Assembly: GCA_001557505.1 (NCBI GenBank)
Contig: LSAX01000008.1
Span: forward strand, 1,922,001-1,986,000
DNA: 64,000 nucleotides
Direction of reading: 5' to 3'
Source: Reticulascus tulasneorum
Lineage: Eukaryota > Ascomycota > Sordariomycetes > Glomerellales > Reticulascaceae
Every line of letters begins with the position of its first letter. Position 1 is the first letter of the stretch. The translations under genes and the position numbers were made by a program. The notes under the pieces were generated by a model that saw nothing but the letters and a program-made list of their open reading frames with translations, made no database searches and had not been told where the DNA came from. This document shows, piece by piece, positions 1 through 14,872 of this stretch.

Positions 1-995
1 GGAGATCTGGATTACCATCTCCTTCAGCTGGAGCTGCACGATCGGGTGTTGAATGTCTCCGTCGCCGTGGTAGGTCGCCAGCACCTTCGCTGCCTCCTCG
101 TACCTGTCTTGGGCAATAAGCCAACGCGGGGATTCCGGCAGGAAGAAGACGCCGACACACACAATGCCGGAGGATACCATCTGGATCCAGATGGGAATGC
201 GCCACGCGTGAAGGCCGTCCATGTACGAGCATCCATAAACCACCCAAGATGCTGTGATGGAGCCAACATACCTATGTAAAAGTAAGCAGATTTTCCATAA
301 GAAGCTATTAGAGATACATACCATGTACATCCATAGTTGCCAGTGATGGTTCCTCGCCATTTCGGGTGGGAGATCTCGGAGACGTATGTCGGGGCGGAGA
401 CGCAGCAGAAGCTCACACCGAAACCCAGAACAAAACGGCCCGCGAGAAACTGCCCCTCATTTGTCGAAGGAGCCTGGATGCAGGTGCCGATGATGACAAG
501 CAAGCTGCCAATGAACATGCCCCAGCGTCGGCCGAGGTAGTCGTTGGCAGGTCCCGTGAAGAAGACGGCGCAAACCGAGCCGATGTTGTACCTGTGTTCG
601 CATTATTAGCGCCAAGCCCTCTTTCTCCTTTCCAAAATGGGTTGCAAAGACTTACATGGCGAAAACGATTCCCGTACTCTCATCAACAGTGGCCCTAGAA
701 ATCGACACAATTAGCACTGCTGGATGTTCCGCTATTCGTTCACGAGAACCACTCACTTGTGGAAATAATCCTTATACGAGTTCATGCCGTTGAGACCCCC
801 CATGAGAGATCCATCGTAGCCGTTCAGACAACCACACAAGTAAGCAATAATCAAGGCCCCGTATAGGCGAAACATGGATTTCGTCCATGGCGAGTATACA
901 GTCTCGTCGACATCGTGAGCAAGCTGGACAGCCGTGTCGGCGCGCTGCACATCATCATGATGGTCCGTCGTGGCAGCCTCCTTCTCCGTAGACAT
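1..995 (-). CDS. MFS sugar transporter, probable lactose permease (3' end outside window)
   Basis: Proton-coupled sugar uptake at the plasma membrane is the likely role. Four exons read in frame: 995-757, 694-656, 591-322 and 271-1, giving the first 273 residues; the rest lies beyond the window. Introns have GTGAGT, GTAAGT and GTATGT donors. The start ATG at 995-993 is chosen because the conserved part begins soon after; an upstream in-frame extension has no ATG and no similarity I recognise. Sugar-porter signatures are visible: a loop 2-3 motif ending LGRRWG, a PESPRWL motif after the sixth membrane segment, and the first membrane segment with GYDGSLMGG. It is divergently placed from a GH2 beta-galactosidase, as in the LAC12-LAC4 and lacpA-bgaD pairs of other fungi, which supports lactose or galactoside as substrate. 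Substrate is inference; the transporter family call is firm. Confidence 0.85.
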
Positions 996-5613
<4,618 letters not shown>

Positions 5614-6260
5614 GATCATGCTCGGAGACGAGGCGGGGTAGATAGACGCATTACAGGTAGATACGGATGGAAATGCATAGATTCACGGCCCACTTACATC
5701 GACATTGCGACCACCATCTCTACCCCTTCCGCATCAGGAGCAAAGTGTCATAGATGCTGTAAGATGCCAGGTGGAATTCTCAGTGGCTGGATGGGTCCCA
5801 CAAACCGATCAGCCCCGGGAACTAAAGTTTCCACGTGCAGTAGGCCCGTTTCGGCATCACGATCGATGATCGCTGCGCCATTGCGATAGGGGCACGAAAC
5901 CAAGCGATCCAGTTCCAGCGAGTGTGTTGATCACGAATGCAACCCTGTAGGGATACCGCTTTCTAATATTGCGACGACGGCAGCAGACTGGCCAGGTCAA
6001 CGACGGGCCAATTCGTGCTCTGGCCACGCGCTTTGATCCACTTATGATAAGATGCTATTGGAAGATCTGTTCAGGAGTGACTACGCTCCATATCGGCCGA
6101 CGATCGTCAACAGCAGCTGCAATCGAAGCATCGAACATTAGATGGAACTTACTCATCCCCCTCATGTCATACCACCTATGATGCCGCAGCTTTGACAGTT
6201 CACTATAGCACCCCCGCCATTCTGGCCCCTTCCGACACACCAGGCTCTCGGCATGTGGCG
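5614..6260. other. Non-coding stretch downstream of beta-galactosidase
   Basis: About 650 bp with only short, unconvincing ORFs. It should hold the beta-galactosidase terminator and the upstream part of the promoter described next. I see no tRNA, repeat or mobile element. Confidence 0.5.
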
Positions 6261-6292
6261 TGACGTCAGTCGTCGATGATCTCGCATATAAA
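6261..6292 (+). promoter_or_regulatory. CRE palindrome plus TATA box
   Basis: A perfect CRE/ATF site TGACGTCA lies at 6261-6268 and a TATAAA box at 6287-6292, about 20 bp apart on the plus strand. A pyrimidine-rich stretch follows, then a GTAAGT at 6399-6404 that could start a leader intron. This is a well-formed RNA polymerase II promoter facing the 33-residue ORF at 6503. Confidence 0.55.
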
Positions 6293-6502
6293 CTTTCAGC
6301 CCGCCCCTAACCTTCCTTGCACACGCCCACCTCCATCCCTCCAGGAACTCATTACTACCTATCATACTATTTCCATCTCAACTCGAAGTAGCTATCAAGT
6401 AAGTAAGCCATAATGAAGGGGTGAAGCTAGCTGGAGCTGTTTGTTATAAGAGCTAGCAGGGGCTGATTTGAAGACAGACTGAGAGAGTCAAGAGCATCCA
6501 AA

Positions 6503-6604
6503 ATGTTGGCAGACTACCACAAGCCGCAGACGCCGCAGCCGCCGAATCCGATCCCGATTGAGGGTGAAGGCGAGGGGCGCGGGAATGTGACGAGGGACTA
6601 TTGA
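6503..6604 (+). CDS. Putative 33-residue microprotein
   Basis: ATG at 6503 opens a 33-codon frame ending TGA at 6602-6604. The peptide is rich in Pro, Gly and Glu, with a PQTPQPPNPIPI stretch followed by an EGEGEGRG stretch, and has no membrane segment or signal peptide. Codons are mostly G/C-ending, as in the surrounding genes. It lies about 210 bp downstream of a TATA box preceded by a CRE site. A leader intron from GTAAGT at 6399 to a CAG near 6458-6474 is possible. I do not recognise the family. The alternative is that this is a chance ORF in the leader of a longer non-coding transcript. Confidence 0.4.
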   Translation: MLADYHKPQTPQPPNPIPIEGEGEGRGNVTRDY

Positions 6605-7300
6605 TGACGGGATGGTGAGATCGCTTTGCTGATTTATGGGATATAAGGGGAGCTGAATCCGGGCATGATGATTCTACTTCTACGCGGCCTTGGGGACACA
6701 CTACCCAGATGGCAGAAAATGCATGTTTTCGATCCTGTTCCAAATCCGAGAGCTCGTCTGGGTGTCAACCAGAAGTTTGGAAAAAGGATATGTGTTTTAC
6801 TCTAAATGGCAGCCTCCTGTGCAGTCCACTTGGTCGCATACCACCCGAAGAGTGAGGAGCACATGTTATTAATCGTTCCATATACCGCCAGTGTACCGCC
6901 AGTCCTGCGCGTGAAGTGAGGCAGTTAACCAAGTTGGGGGGATCTATCTTGCATACATTAGGCACATCTCACAATAAGATCCATATCGAGAGCAGAGGCC
7001 GGCGACGTACGGATTTTGAGACTCGGCCGCCGCCCTGCGGTTTGGACTCGCCGTTTGCGTATGCTGCGACTGGCACCTCGAGCTCGCAACTGCACAACAA
7101 GCTCAGCACGATACACGTATATCTGATTTTCATGTTCCATTTAATTTGACTGCTTGCCTGCCTGTGTATCTGGGTATTCGGGTTGCGACCATGCCATGCT
7201 AGACAAACCATGCCACCTAAACCCTCCCTTCCTAGGTACTTCCGCAAACGCCTTTATCTACATTTCAATCACACACATGAAAGAGCCGAACCGACGGCCG
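6605..7300. other. Non-coding stretch
   Basis: About 700 bp with overlapping short ORFs on both strands, none with recognisable similarity. One CCTAGGTA octamer occurs at 7231-7238. Confidence 0.4.
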
Positions 7301-7526
7301 AAAATCCCCCCATGCTGTCGACGCTCAAGTTCCCTTTGCAGCAGGAACCTGGAAGCAAACACTACCATATCGACCACTACCACAGCTACAGTGACCACCA
7401 CCGCCGAGGGCGTTGCTTAAAATCCCCCCCAATACTGCCGACGCTTCCCTTTGTAGTAGGAAAGCAAACACTACCAAACCAAACACTGCCACAGCTACAG
7501 TCACCACCACCCCGAGGGCATCGCCG
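7301..7526. repeat. Imperfect tandem duplication, two units of about 115 bp
   Basis: Unit 1 starts at 7301 and unit 2 at 7419, both with AAAATCCCCCC. Each continues in the same order through a GACGCT...TTCCCTTTG block, GGAAGCAAACACTACCA, CACAGCTACAGT, ACCACCACC and CCGAGGGC. Unit 2 has small deletions and an extra ACCAAACC segment. The array lies between the small gene ending at 7558 and the non-coding stretch above. Confidence 0.75.
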
Positions 7527-7557
7527 AAATCGAGGAGTGCCTGCAAGGCTGAGACAA

Positions 7558-7913
7558 CTACTTACGGTGGTGATACATAGCCCAATAGCTGGCATACGCC
7601 ATCTTCCAGATGGCGAGATAGTACCATCCCCACGTCTGGCCCAGCGTGTCGAACCAGAAGTACTTGAAGAGCTTGTGGTACTTGATCTTACGCTTGCGTG
7701 GGTACACACCGCCATAGTCAAACTCGTAAGGCGAGTTACCAAAATACACGAGTAGGTGTCTCGCCGGCTCGGATCGATTCGACGGCAACAGGATCGAGCG
7801 CTGCAGGATTTTAGTATCAAGCAAGAAATCGACCAAGAAGAACTGCGGCCGCTTTCTCTTCTTCTTCTTCTCACCTTCGTCCGAATAGAAGCCAGCTCTC
7901 TAGACCGGGCCAT
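7558..7913 (-). CDS. Small aromatic-rich basic protein of unknown family, overlapping the UBP2 3' end
   Basis: I propose exon 1 at 7913-7875 (ATG plus 12 codons), an intron 7874-7801 and exon 2 at 7800-7558, giving 93 residues. The 74-bp intron has a GTGAGA donor, a TACTAAAA branch-like element and a CTGCAG acceptor. Exon 2 has strongly biased codons (TAC, AAG, TTC, CTC) typical of an expressed gene. It encodes a basic segment PRKRKIKYHK, then a Trp/Tyr/Phe-rich segment with YFWFD and WGWYY, suggesting a membrane or interface helix. Exon 1 overlaps the last codons of UBP2 in another frame. An earlier ATG at 7976 is possible. The stop TAG overlaps a GTAAGT, so a further exon cannot be excluded. 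No family recognised. Confidence 0.5.
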
Positions 7914-10900
7914 TCTCCGAGTACGAAGGAAGCAAATCGCCGGTAGCTCTGACAAGAGCCTGAGGTTTCGGTTCATTCAACACACGGTCACCATCTGCGC
8001 CGAGATTAAGCGAGCTGGGGGGACTCTTGGTGCCTGAGTTGGGTTGCGGGTCACGCTTCGGAACGGACACCAAGTCTGCCACGCGGTCGTCTCGAACGTA
8101 GCAGAGATAGTATGGTTCTCCGCTGCTGTTGAGGAGCTGAAGGACTGCCTCGGTATCCGGGTTTTCTGTCACCACTCGATCGTTGTATTTTCGCCAAACT
8201 CCGGTCTCGAAGTCGTGGATCCACACCCAATAATGACCAGCACTGAGCTGGCCGGCATGGCAAATGACAGCATGCAATCGATAAGCCTGGTCCCGCATCC
8301 CTGAGAATAAGCCATCGATTTCTTTCTGATGCTCCTTCAATTCGGCCTCTCGCATCACACGAATGTCCCGGCTACAGGTGACAGCAACCGCACCTTTGAG
8401 TGATGAATCGACTGACTCCAGAACTTTATCGGAAGGCGAGGCGAATAGGGGGAATGATGGGTGCTCGCCGTCAAAGCCGAGGTCCCATTTTGGCTCGTTC
8501 GCGAGGAGAGATTGTGGGATACCCTCAAAGGTCGCTTCTTCCACGTCCTTCGTGTCGACTGTCACGTAGTCGGTGACAAAATCGTCCACGTCCTTCTGTT
8601 CCTCCGCAGACATCTCAGGATTCGAGGTCAATTCCTCCAATCGTCTTTGGACATCCCACGCATGTCGACGGAGAGCAAATGCCTCGGAACCTTCTGGTGC
8701 ATCCATGTATCGATCGAGATAGAGCATCTCTGAGATGGCGACAGGGTTGCGATTCTTGTCACCGGTCTTCTTCGTGCGCTGAACCAGAACGTGGAGAATT
8801 GGAGACAGACCCATGATTGACGAGAATCGGAGGGTTTTGGAGTCTTCTATGATTTGTCTGTCAAAGTTACGATTCAAAGCCTCGTAGATCGAGCAGGATC
8901 CGACCTCGGCAGGGTATGCGGTTATGGAGCGGTCGAGGGTGATCTCCGGCTTATACGACGTCTGGCCGGCGTTCAAGGTGTAGTTGGCGGATCTGACATA
9001 GAATGTCTCCATGATCTGGTCAGGCTGGGTGCCGTCACTCAAGACCGTGGTAGGTTTGATCGCTGCCTGGAGTCTGTTGATAATGCTTCCCATGACTTCT
9101 TCAACATCTTGCTGATCCGTGCCAGAGGATCGCTTCTGATGTTCCAATGCGCTCAAGACTTTCTCGTCGATGAGTTCAGAGGACTCGATGCCACCCATCA
9201 CAACATCGGCATCCGCCTCGTCGGCCTTCTCGGCACCGCTGGTATTATCTTGCTCTGTTTCCATATGGATCAAGTCTGGAAGAGGAAAAGATTCCGTGTT
9301 CTCATCGTCTGCGGGGTTGGATGCAGGATTGATGTTCGCGGTGCTTCCCACTGCGGCTTTGTCCACCTTCTCATATGACTGATCAGAGTCAACATCGCCC
9401 ATGTTCACCAAGGTCTGCGAGCTTACGTTGCTAGCTGTCTCAGACACTGGATCAACATTGACATTGGCCATTTCAACATCCTCAATGTGCTCGGCACGCT
9501 CAGCATGCTCAACGTGCTCAACGTGCTCCAGTGGGAGTGCTGGCGATGGGCGAGCTGGAAGGGGTGGCGGTGGGGAAGGAAATTGTGTGCCCATGACCTC
9601 TGGCAACTTGCTCGCGGTTTTGATGCTACCTTGAGATAGCTGATGCGTTGAAAGTAGGACTGCATTGGCTAGTCGCTGAGTCGGGCGGATTGCCTGGCGT
9701 TGGGTTGACTTCAAGTCTCCAAACAGATTCCCAAGTTCATTCACGACTGTGCACAACAAGATTAGTGTCACCGAGGCAAAATGGGCAACTTGGAGTACCC
9801 ACAGGCCTGAGCGACCACGGCTTCAGCACGGTCCATCGTCATTCTTGTCCCTCCAAGCCGGCGGTTGCCAATACTATCATCCGTGAGCTCGAGCTTATAA
9901 TTCTCGAAGTTCTCTGTCACATCGACTACTGGCTTGACGGTATACAGATACTGCAAAAGACTGTTCAGGTAACAAGTGTTGCCGATATTTTCCAGGCCGA
10001 CAGGAAGGTCCATTCGGGCCATGGCGTTTGCGGCAGCACTATCCGTGCCTCCGTCGATCCTGAAGTCAGAATCGAAAGGAATTCGCACCATTGCAATCTG
10101 ATCCGCGGAAATTGGGTCTTTAGTGCGTTTGCGAGAGTCTCGAATGACCTCCAAAGCTGCGATGGTTTCATCCTCCTTGGCCTTGTTGCCGCGGAATGAA
10201 TCGTACTACGCCCAGTCAGTTTGAAACAGTTACCAGGATCTCGAGGTCATGACGAGAAAGCTAAACATGGAAAATCAGGCGGTACACATACCTTTCGTCG
10301 ACTGATATCAAGAATGAGCTCCGTGGGGTAGTCGAGCATTACGTCCAAAAGACGTAAGGCTTTCGCGAGAGTCATACCTGCCTCTTGATCATCTTCGTCA
10401 TCCGCGCCAGGCTTGGTCATTTCGATGACTGCAGCCTCCTGCAAGAAAGAATCAATATTCGGCTTCGTTGCCACCTCGCCCAGCGATCTTGCCAACAGAC
10501 CCCTGTTTTTGGGGTTTAGAGCGACCTGTCGGTGGAATCCGTAAAGCATTAGGTCTCGCACACATTCAGGAGTGACGCCTAAAGTTCTGTACTCATCCAG
10601 GTCTGGGTCCGCTGTCGTCGCAACTCTGGGGTACTGGAAGCAATGTAATGCTTTGTCGATCCGATTAACGGCGGAGACTAGAGTTATTGAAGAGTTTTTG
10701 ATGCCCTGGCGAAGGATCAAGTTCTGTACTTCCGATCGCATATCCTCCAAATATGACCGTAGAGTGCCCAGCTCTGTCACATGGTCCATCGAGGTGGGTT
10801 CCAATTTCGTGGGGAAGAAGTAGTCTTCGAATACGCCGTCTTCCTCCACCGTCTTCTCTTGAAATTCCATGGCTCGGAAAATAGGGTAACACTCCTCGCC

Positions 10901-11825
10901 GAACACCACGCTAAGCCGCTTGTTCCGCTTAGAGATACTTCGACCAACATCTTTCTCAAGCACATCTTTGACGTAGGTGTTGAGGGTAGCACTGGCGGAA
11001 GTAATCCAGTCATCCTTCGCGTCGGCGAAGCGGGTGGGGTCTTCCCGTCGTGCCTGACGAAGACGTTTCTTGACACGGTCGGTGTCGGTTAGGAGCTGGA
11101 TCCAAGCCACGGACATTCGAGGCTCTGAAATTTCGGTGATGATTTCGAACGTGCAAGGCGGAGCTGAGCAGGCATATCGATCTACTGCAAGTAAGGGATT
11201 ATACTTGGTTCGTCTCTCTTGAACCTGCTCGGCTGGCATCGACTCCACCCAGACCAAGTGGTGAGCAAGAAACTGGGTCTCAGAAGTCGGCCAAGTCATA
11301 TTTCGAGTATTGCAGAGGCAGTCCTCCTGCTCGAGATCGAACGACGTCTTCAAAACAACATGGTAGTCACAGCCACTGCAAATACACGATAGAGTCGTGT
11401 GTTTCTCTGTTTCCGGTGTGCTCTGCAACCCCACCATCAGGAAGTCATGGATATGTGGCGTCTCTCCCGAGCGGAATTCAGAGTCTTTCTTCGTTCCAGT
11501 GAGTCCCTCGGACTCCACGATGTCTGACTTGCGCAAGTCTCGCGTCCAGCGAGGAGGCAAGCGACCTTCCGGGTTTGTTAGCAACAGTAGACCAGACATG
11601 GACCAGACGGCGAGAAGTGTTCGTGACTGGAAAGAGAGCATTTCAAGGCGAAAAAAAAATCAAAATCAACGTACCAGCCTTCCCGGCCATCTTCATCTTG
11701 GCATCAGTCTTATTTACTTTGACGATTGTCGGGAGATCGGAGCTGGGTGTGGCATCTTGGTTCGGTAGAGCCGGCTGCGGGTCGGATCGCAAGTTGTACC
11801 GCTCGTTGATACCCATGTTCGTCAT
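7900..11825 (-). CDS. UBP2: Ubiquitin carboxyl-terminal hydrolase, UBP2 type
   Basis: A cysteine protease of family C19 that removes ubiquitin; the yeast relative edits K63-linked chains with Rsp5/Rup1. Four exons (11825-11675, 11565-10292, 10205-9803, 9746-7900) give 1,224 residues, close to yeast Ubp2 (about 1,270). The Cys box GLENIGNTCYLNSLLQ holds the nucleophile Cys553; the His box SAGHYWVWIHDF holds His1114. A long acidic, low-complexity insert between the boxes contains HVEHVEHAERAEHIEDVE-type repeats and separates the catalytic halves, as in the family. Introns are 109, 86 and 56 bp with GTACGT, GTATGT and GTGGGT donors. The start ATG at 11825 is the first in frame of exon 1. The stop TAG at 7902-7900 is followed by more open frame, explained here by a separate small gene. 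Confidence 0.92.
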
Positions 11826-13508
11826 CTTGCAGCAAGCTCGTTCGATGGAAGGTATATAGTGGTCAGGAACAAGATGGCTTCTGTTCGAAGTCGAGGTGAG
11901 AAACTAGGAATGCGGTAACCGGGTTGTGGTCGCCCTAAATGTGGTCGACCGCTCGAGTCTCAGGGCGGAGAGCAGAAGCTGGCAGCTATGGCCCAAAGAA
12001 CACGATTAGCACTAGTACGCACTTCGTAGGCACCTCATTCCTTACCTCAAGCATGAATCTCGGCACGGTGACCGTTGGGGAACAACAAGAAAGTATGGTG
12101 TCAAGTTCGAAAACGAGGTGAAATACACGAGGGTCGCAGTCGCCTCGGATCTTCCACCCTGTTCCAGTGGTATCCTGAGAAGGACAAAGCTTGAAGAAGG
12201 GAGAGACGAGAAAGAGGAAACAAGAACAAGTATGTGAGTGATGCGAGCTCCCGCCGTCTCTGTTGCAACAGCGCAGTGCTGTGGTGTGTCGAGAGAGAGC
12301 GGGGAGAGGGGCGAGGGGCAAAGGTAGGTTGACGGTCGATGCGAAAACGGGGTGAGGTGTTCAAGTAGGGCACAAGACCTATGATGTCGTTATGCGTGTT
12401 TGGATCGTGGGTCGAGAAGGAGGGAGATGGCGCAGGACAATTTTAACGGGGCGGCCAAAGCTTTGGATGCGCCAGCAGTACCCGCCTTATGATGTGACAC
12501 AACGAGAGCCGTGATCGCGTGTTTACGGAAGTATGTACGTCAGGGATTCGGGGTCCGGGGTTCAAGGAGTCTATCGGGGAGGCCGGGGAGCCGTTGCCGT
12601 AGATCGTATCGGACTCGAGGATGAGGTTCGGTCGAATCTGGACGGCGTCGAGACGGGTGCGCTTGCGGGAGAAACTACGAGTCTAGAATCATAACTAATA
12701 ACACACAGAATCGACTGAATGCTTGGAGGAAAAGACACGCTAGGAATAATCAAACATAATGCCAGCTCTCACTCTTGCAAATGCAGAAGATGACAAGGGC
12801 TTGCGTGACTGTGGCGGGAGGACGTGGACATGCTGACGCAGCCTTGTAAGTCGGAAGCTTTTAGAGCTTCCATGCGTGCGTGGTGGCGTGGAAAGCGCAG
12901 CCTGGGGCCCGTGCGGTGCTGGCTGTTAGGCGCTTAACCCGCTAAGCGCACAAGGTTAGCGCTGTTGCCGACTAAGACTCGGTGCGGAATATTTACCTAA
13001 CAAGGTAACAATTCTTCACCAAGGTCAAGTGGAGTTGTAGAAATGGATGCACGTCTCGTGTCATAAAGAAGAACGTTCTTCTCTTCCACCAATTGATCAT
13101 CATATCATTTGTGGTTACTGCACATTCAGAGACTTCAAAGGTGAGAAGCGCATGGCAAGAATGTGTCTACTAATGTCCATTTATCTGCGCCAATTGGTTA
13201 AACAAGCAGAACAACACTTCATGTTCTGCTGAAGGCGACTCAAAATCAACGGGCATGTATCGCCAACCCGATTTTTGTCATTCTGCGAATTTCCAGTTCA
13301 GAAGTTGTGCTTTTGTATCTGCTCATGTCCGGATCTTTGCTACGTTTTTGTCTTTCTAGCTAATGGCCCCATATTAGTGGGTGAGGCTATCACGTGACCC
13401 GAGGCAGAGTGGACTTTCTTCTGTGGAGAGCTTCACTTGACCTCAATCTTTCCCAACTCCCATCGACCAGAGGACACAACGCAGCGTTCTCGCCTGCAAT
13501 CACTCAAA
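11826..13508. promoter_or_regulatory. Divergent intergenic region UBP2 / complex I subunit
   Basis: About 1.7 kb between two divergent start codons. Short ORFs here lack similarity and codon bias. It must contain both promoters; I see no clear TATA box and no RNA gene. Confidence 0.4.
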
Positions 13509-14260
13509 ATGGCCGGAGACGATGAACCCTACCAACCCAAGGATGCCATAAAGCTCAGCATACAGGCCGCCATGGCCATGGGCGGCGCCGGCTTCTTCGC
13601 CGCGGCCGTCCGCACCGCCCTGGCGAAAGAGAACGTTGGAGCTTTCTCCGTCTTCACGCGAAGCGGAGGCATCATCGCTACCTTCAGTACATTCCCTCCT
13701 GCCCTTCTAGACCTCAATTGGATAGATTAGCTGACCTTCCATAGCGCTCGGCGGCATCGGGTACCAGTTCACCGAGAGTGTGATGGGCAACCTGCGAAGG
13801 AAGGATGACCCTTGGAATGCCACCGCCGGAGGCTTCGTTGCCGGAGCCATTGCAGGCATGCAGCGTATGAATATCTTATTGAATTCTGATGAGCCGGATA
13901 CTGATACTCGCCAGAACGGAAATTGCCTGCGGTCATCGGGCTAGGCGCCTTCATTGCGACCGGCATGGGCTTCATAGGCTTCACGGGGAACCGGTTACGG
14001 GGATGGAAGGATCGGCCTGAGGAGGATGAGTTTGATCGCAAGATGCGATTGCGCGCCAACAGGAGGCGCCCGATAGAGGAGACAATCGCGGACATTGGCG
14101 AAGGACGAGGTAAGTGATCTCAGCGGGACTAAACATTGCAAACACCATCCTAACTCCGATAGGCATCCAACCACCAGGATACGAAGAACGGAGACGCCAG
14201 AGACTCAAGGAGAAGTATGGCGTCGAGATAAATCCAGTCAAGGCGACTGTGGAGGACTAG
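13509..14260 (+). CDS. Mitochondrial complex I accessory subunit, NDUFA11/B14.7 type (Tim17-like fold)
   Basis: A membrane-arm accessory subunit of NADH:ubiquinone oxidoreductase in the inner mitochondrial membrane. Four exons (13509-13686, 13745-13864, 13915-14109, 14163-14260) join to 196 residues, matching the 21.3 kDa subunit of Neurospora. The Gly/Ala-rich hydrophobic segments (AAMAMGGAGFFAAAVRTAL, GGFVAGAIAGM, VIGLGAFIATGMGFIGF) are typical of the Tim17/22/23-like fold. The C-terminus is charged, with an RRRQRLKEKYG segment. The ATG at 13509 is chosen because the frame upstream has no ATG. Introns are 50-58 bp. The main alternative is a Tim17/22-family import protein, but the C-terminal half favours complex I. 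Confidence 0.85.
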
Positions 14261-14872
14261 ACAGGCTTCACACACTTGATTGTCAGAGCTTTCACTTGTA
14301 CATACCGGAACGGGGTTCTCCTCACGTAGAGAATGGAGTTGTGTATTATTGCCGTGCCTCCTGGGGTTTCAAATTTGCTTGATTCTGGCAACACCACAAC
14401 ACATCGACAACGGTACGTTCCCATCTTTTTCCCTTCACCTCCTTCCTTCCTTGCATGATGAAAATTTAGCTTCAGAGGCTGTTTATGAATTGCCTTTCGG
14501 CAGACATGTTTCAAACCTTTACCGTTCTATCATTTTCTGACACTTCAATTCCCCTCTACTATTTATTGCCGCCTATGTAGCAAGTGTTGAGTACTGACTG
14601 GGCATTCCACAGATATCACTCGGGAGCATGGCTCTTTGGTCACATTCGAAAGACGGGAGTGTAATATCACTACTCCCATCACCGCAGTCGTTGTAAATGC
14701 AGTTAGTCGTGTGCATACTATTGAGCCAACTATCGTGATATTATCTGCAACTGGTCCTTTCCCAGGCCGGTGCACTAGCTGCCATTGATCCCGCATTTCG
14801 CTTGAACCCAAACGCCAACCATTCCGTACAGATTTCCAGGCAAAAACTACCTACGCCTTGAGTCTTGTAGTC
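14261..14872. other. Convergent intergenic region
   Basis: These 612 bp lie between the 3' ends of the complex I gene and MSH2 and should contain both terminators. Only unconvincing short ORFs are present. Confidence 0.5.

Noticed and set aside
7386..7976. 196-codon minus-strand ORF across the UBP2 end and the small gene
   Set aside because: Arg/Ser-rich out-of-frame translation; only its short segment from the ATG at 7913 is used, as exon 1 of the small gene.
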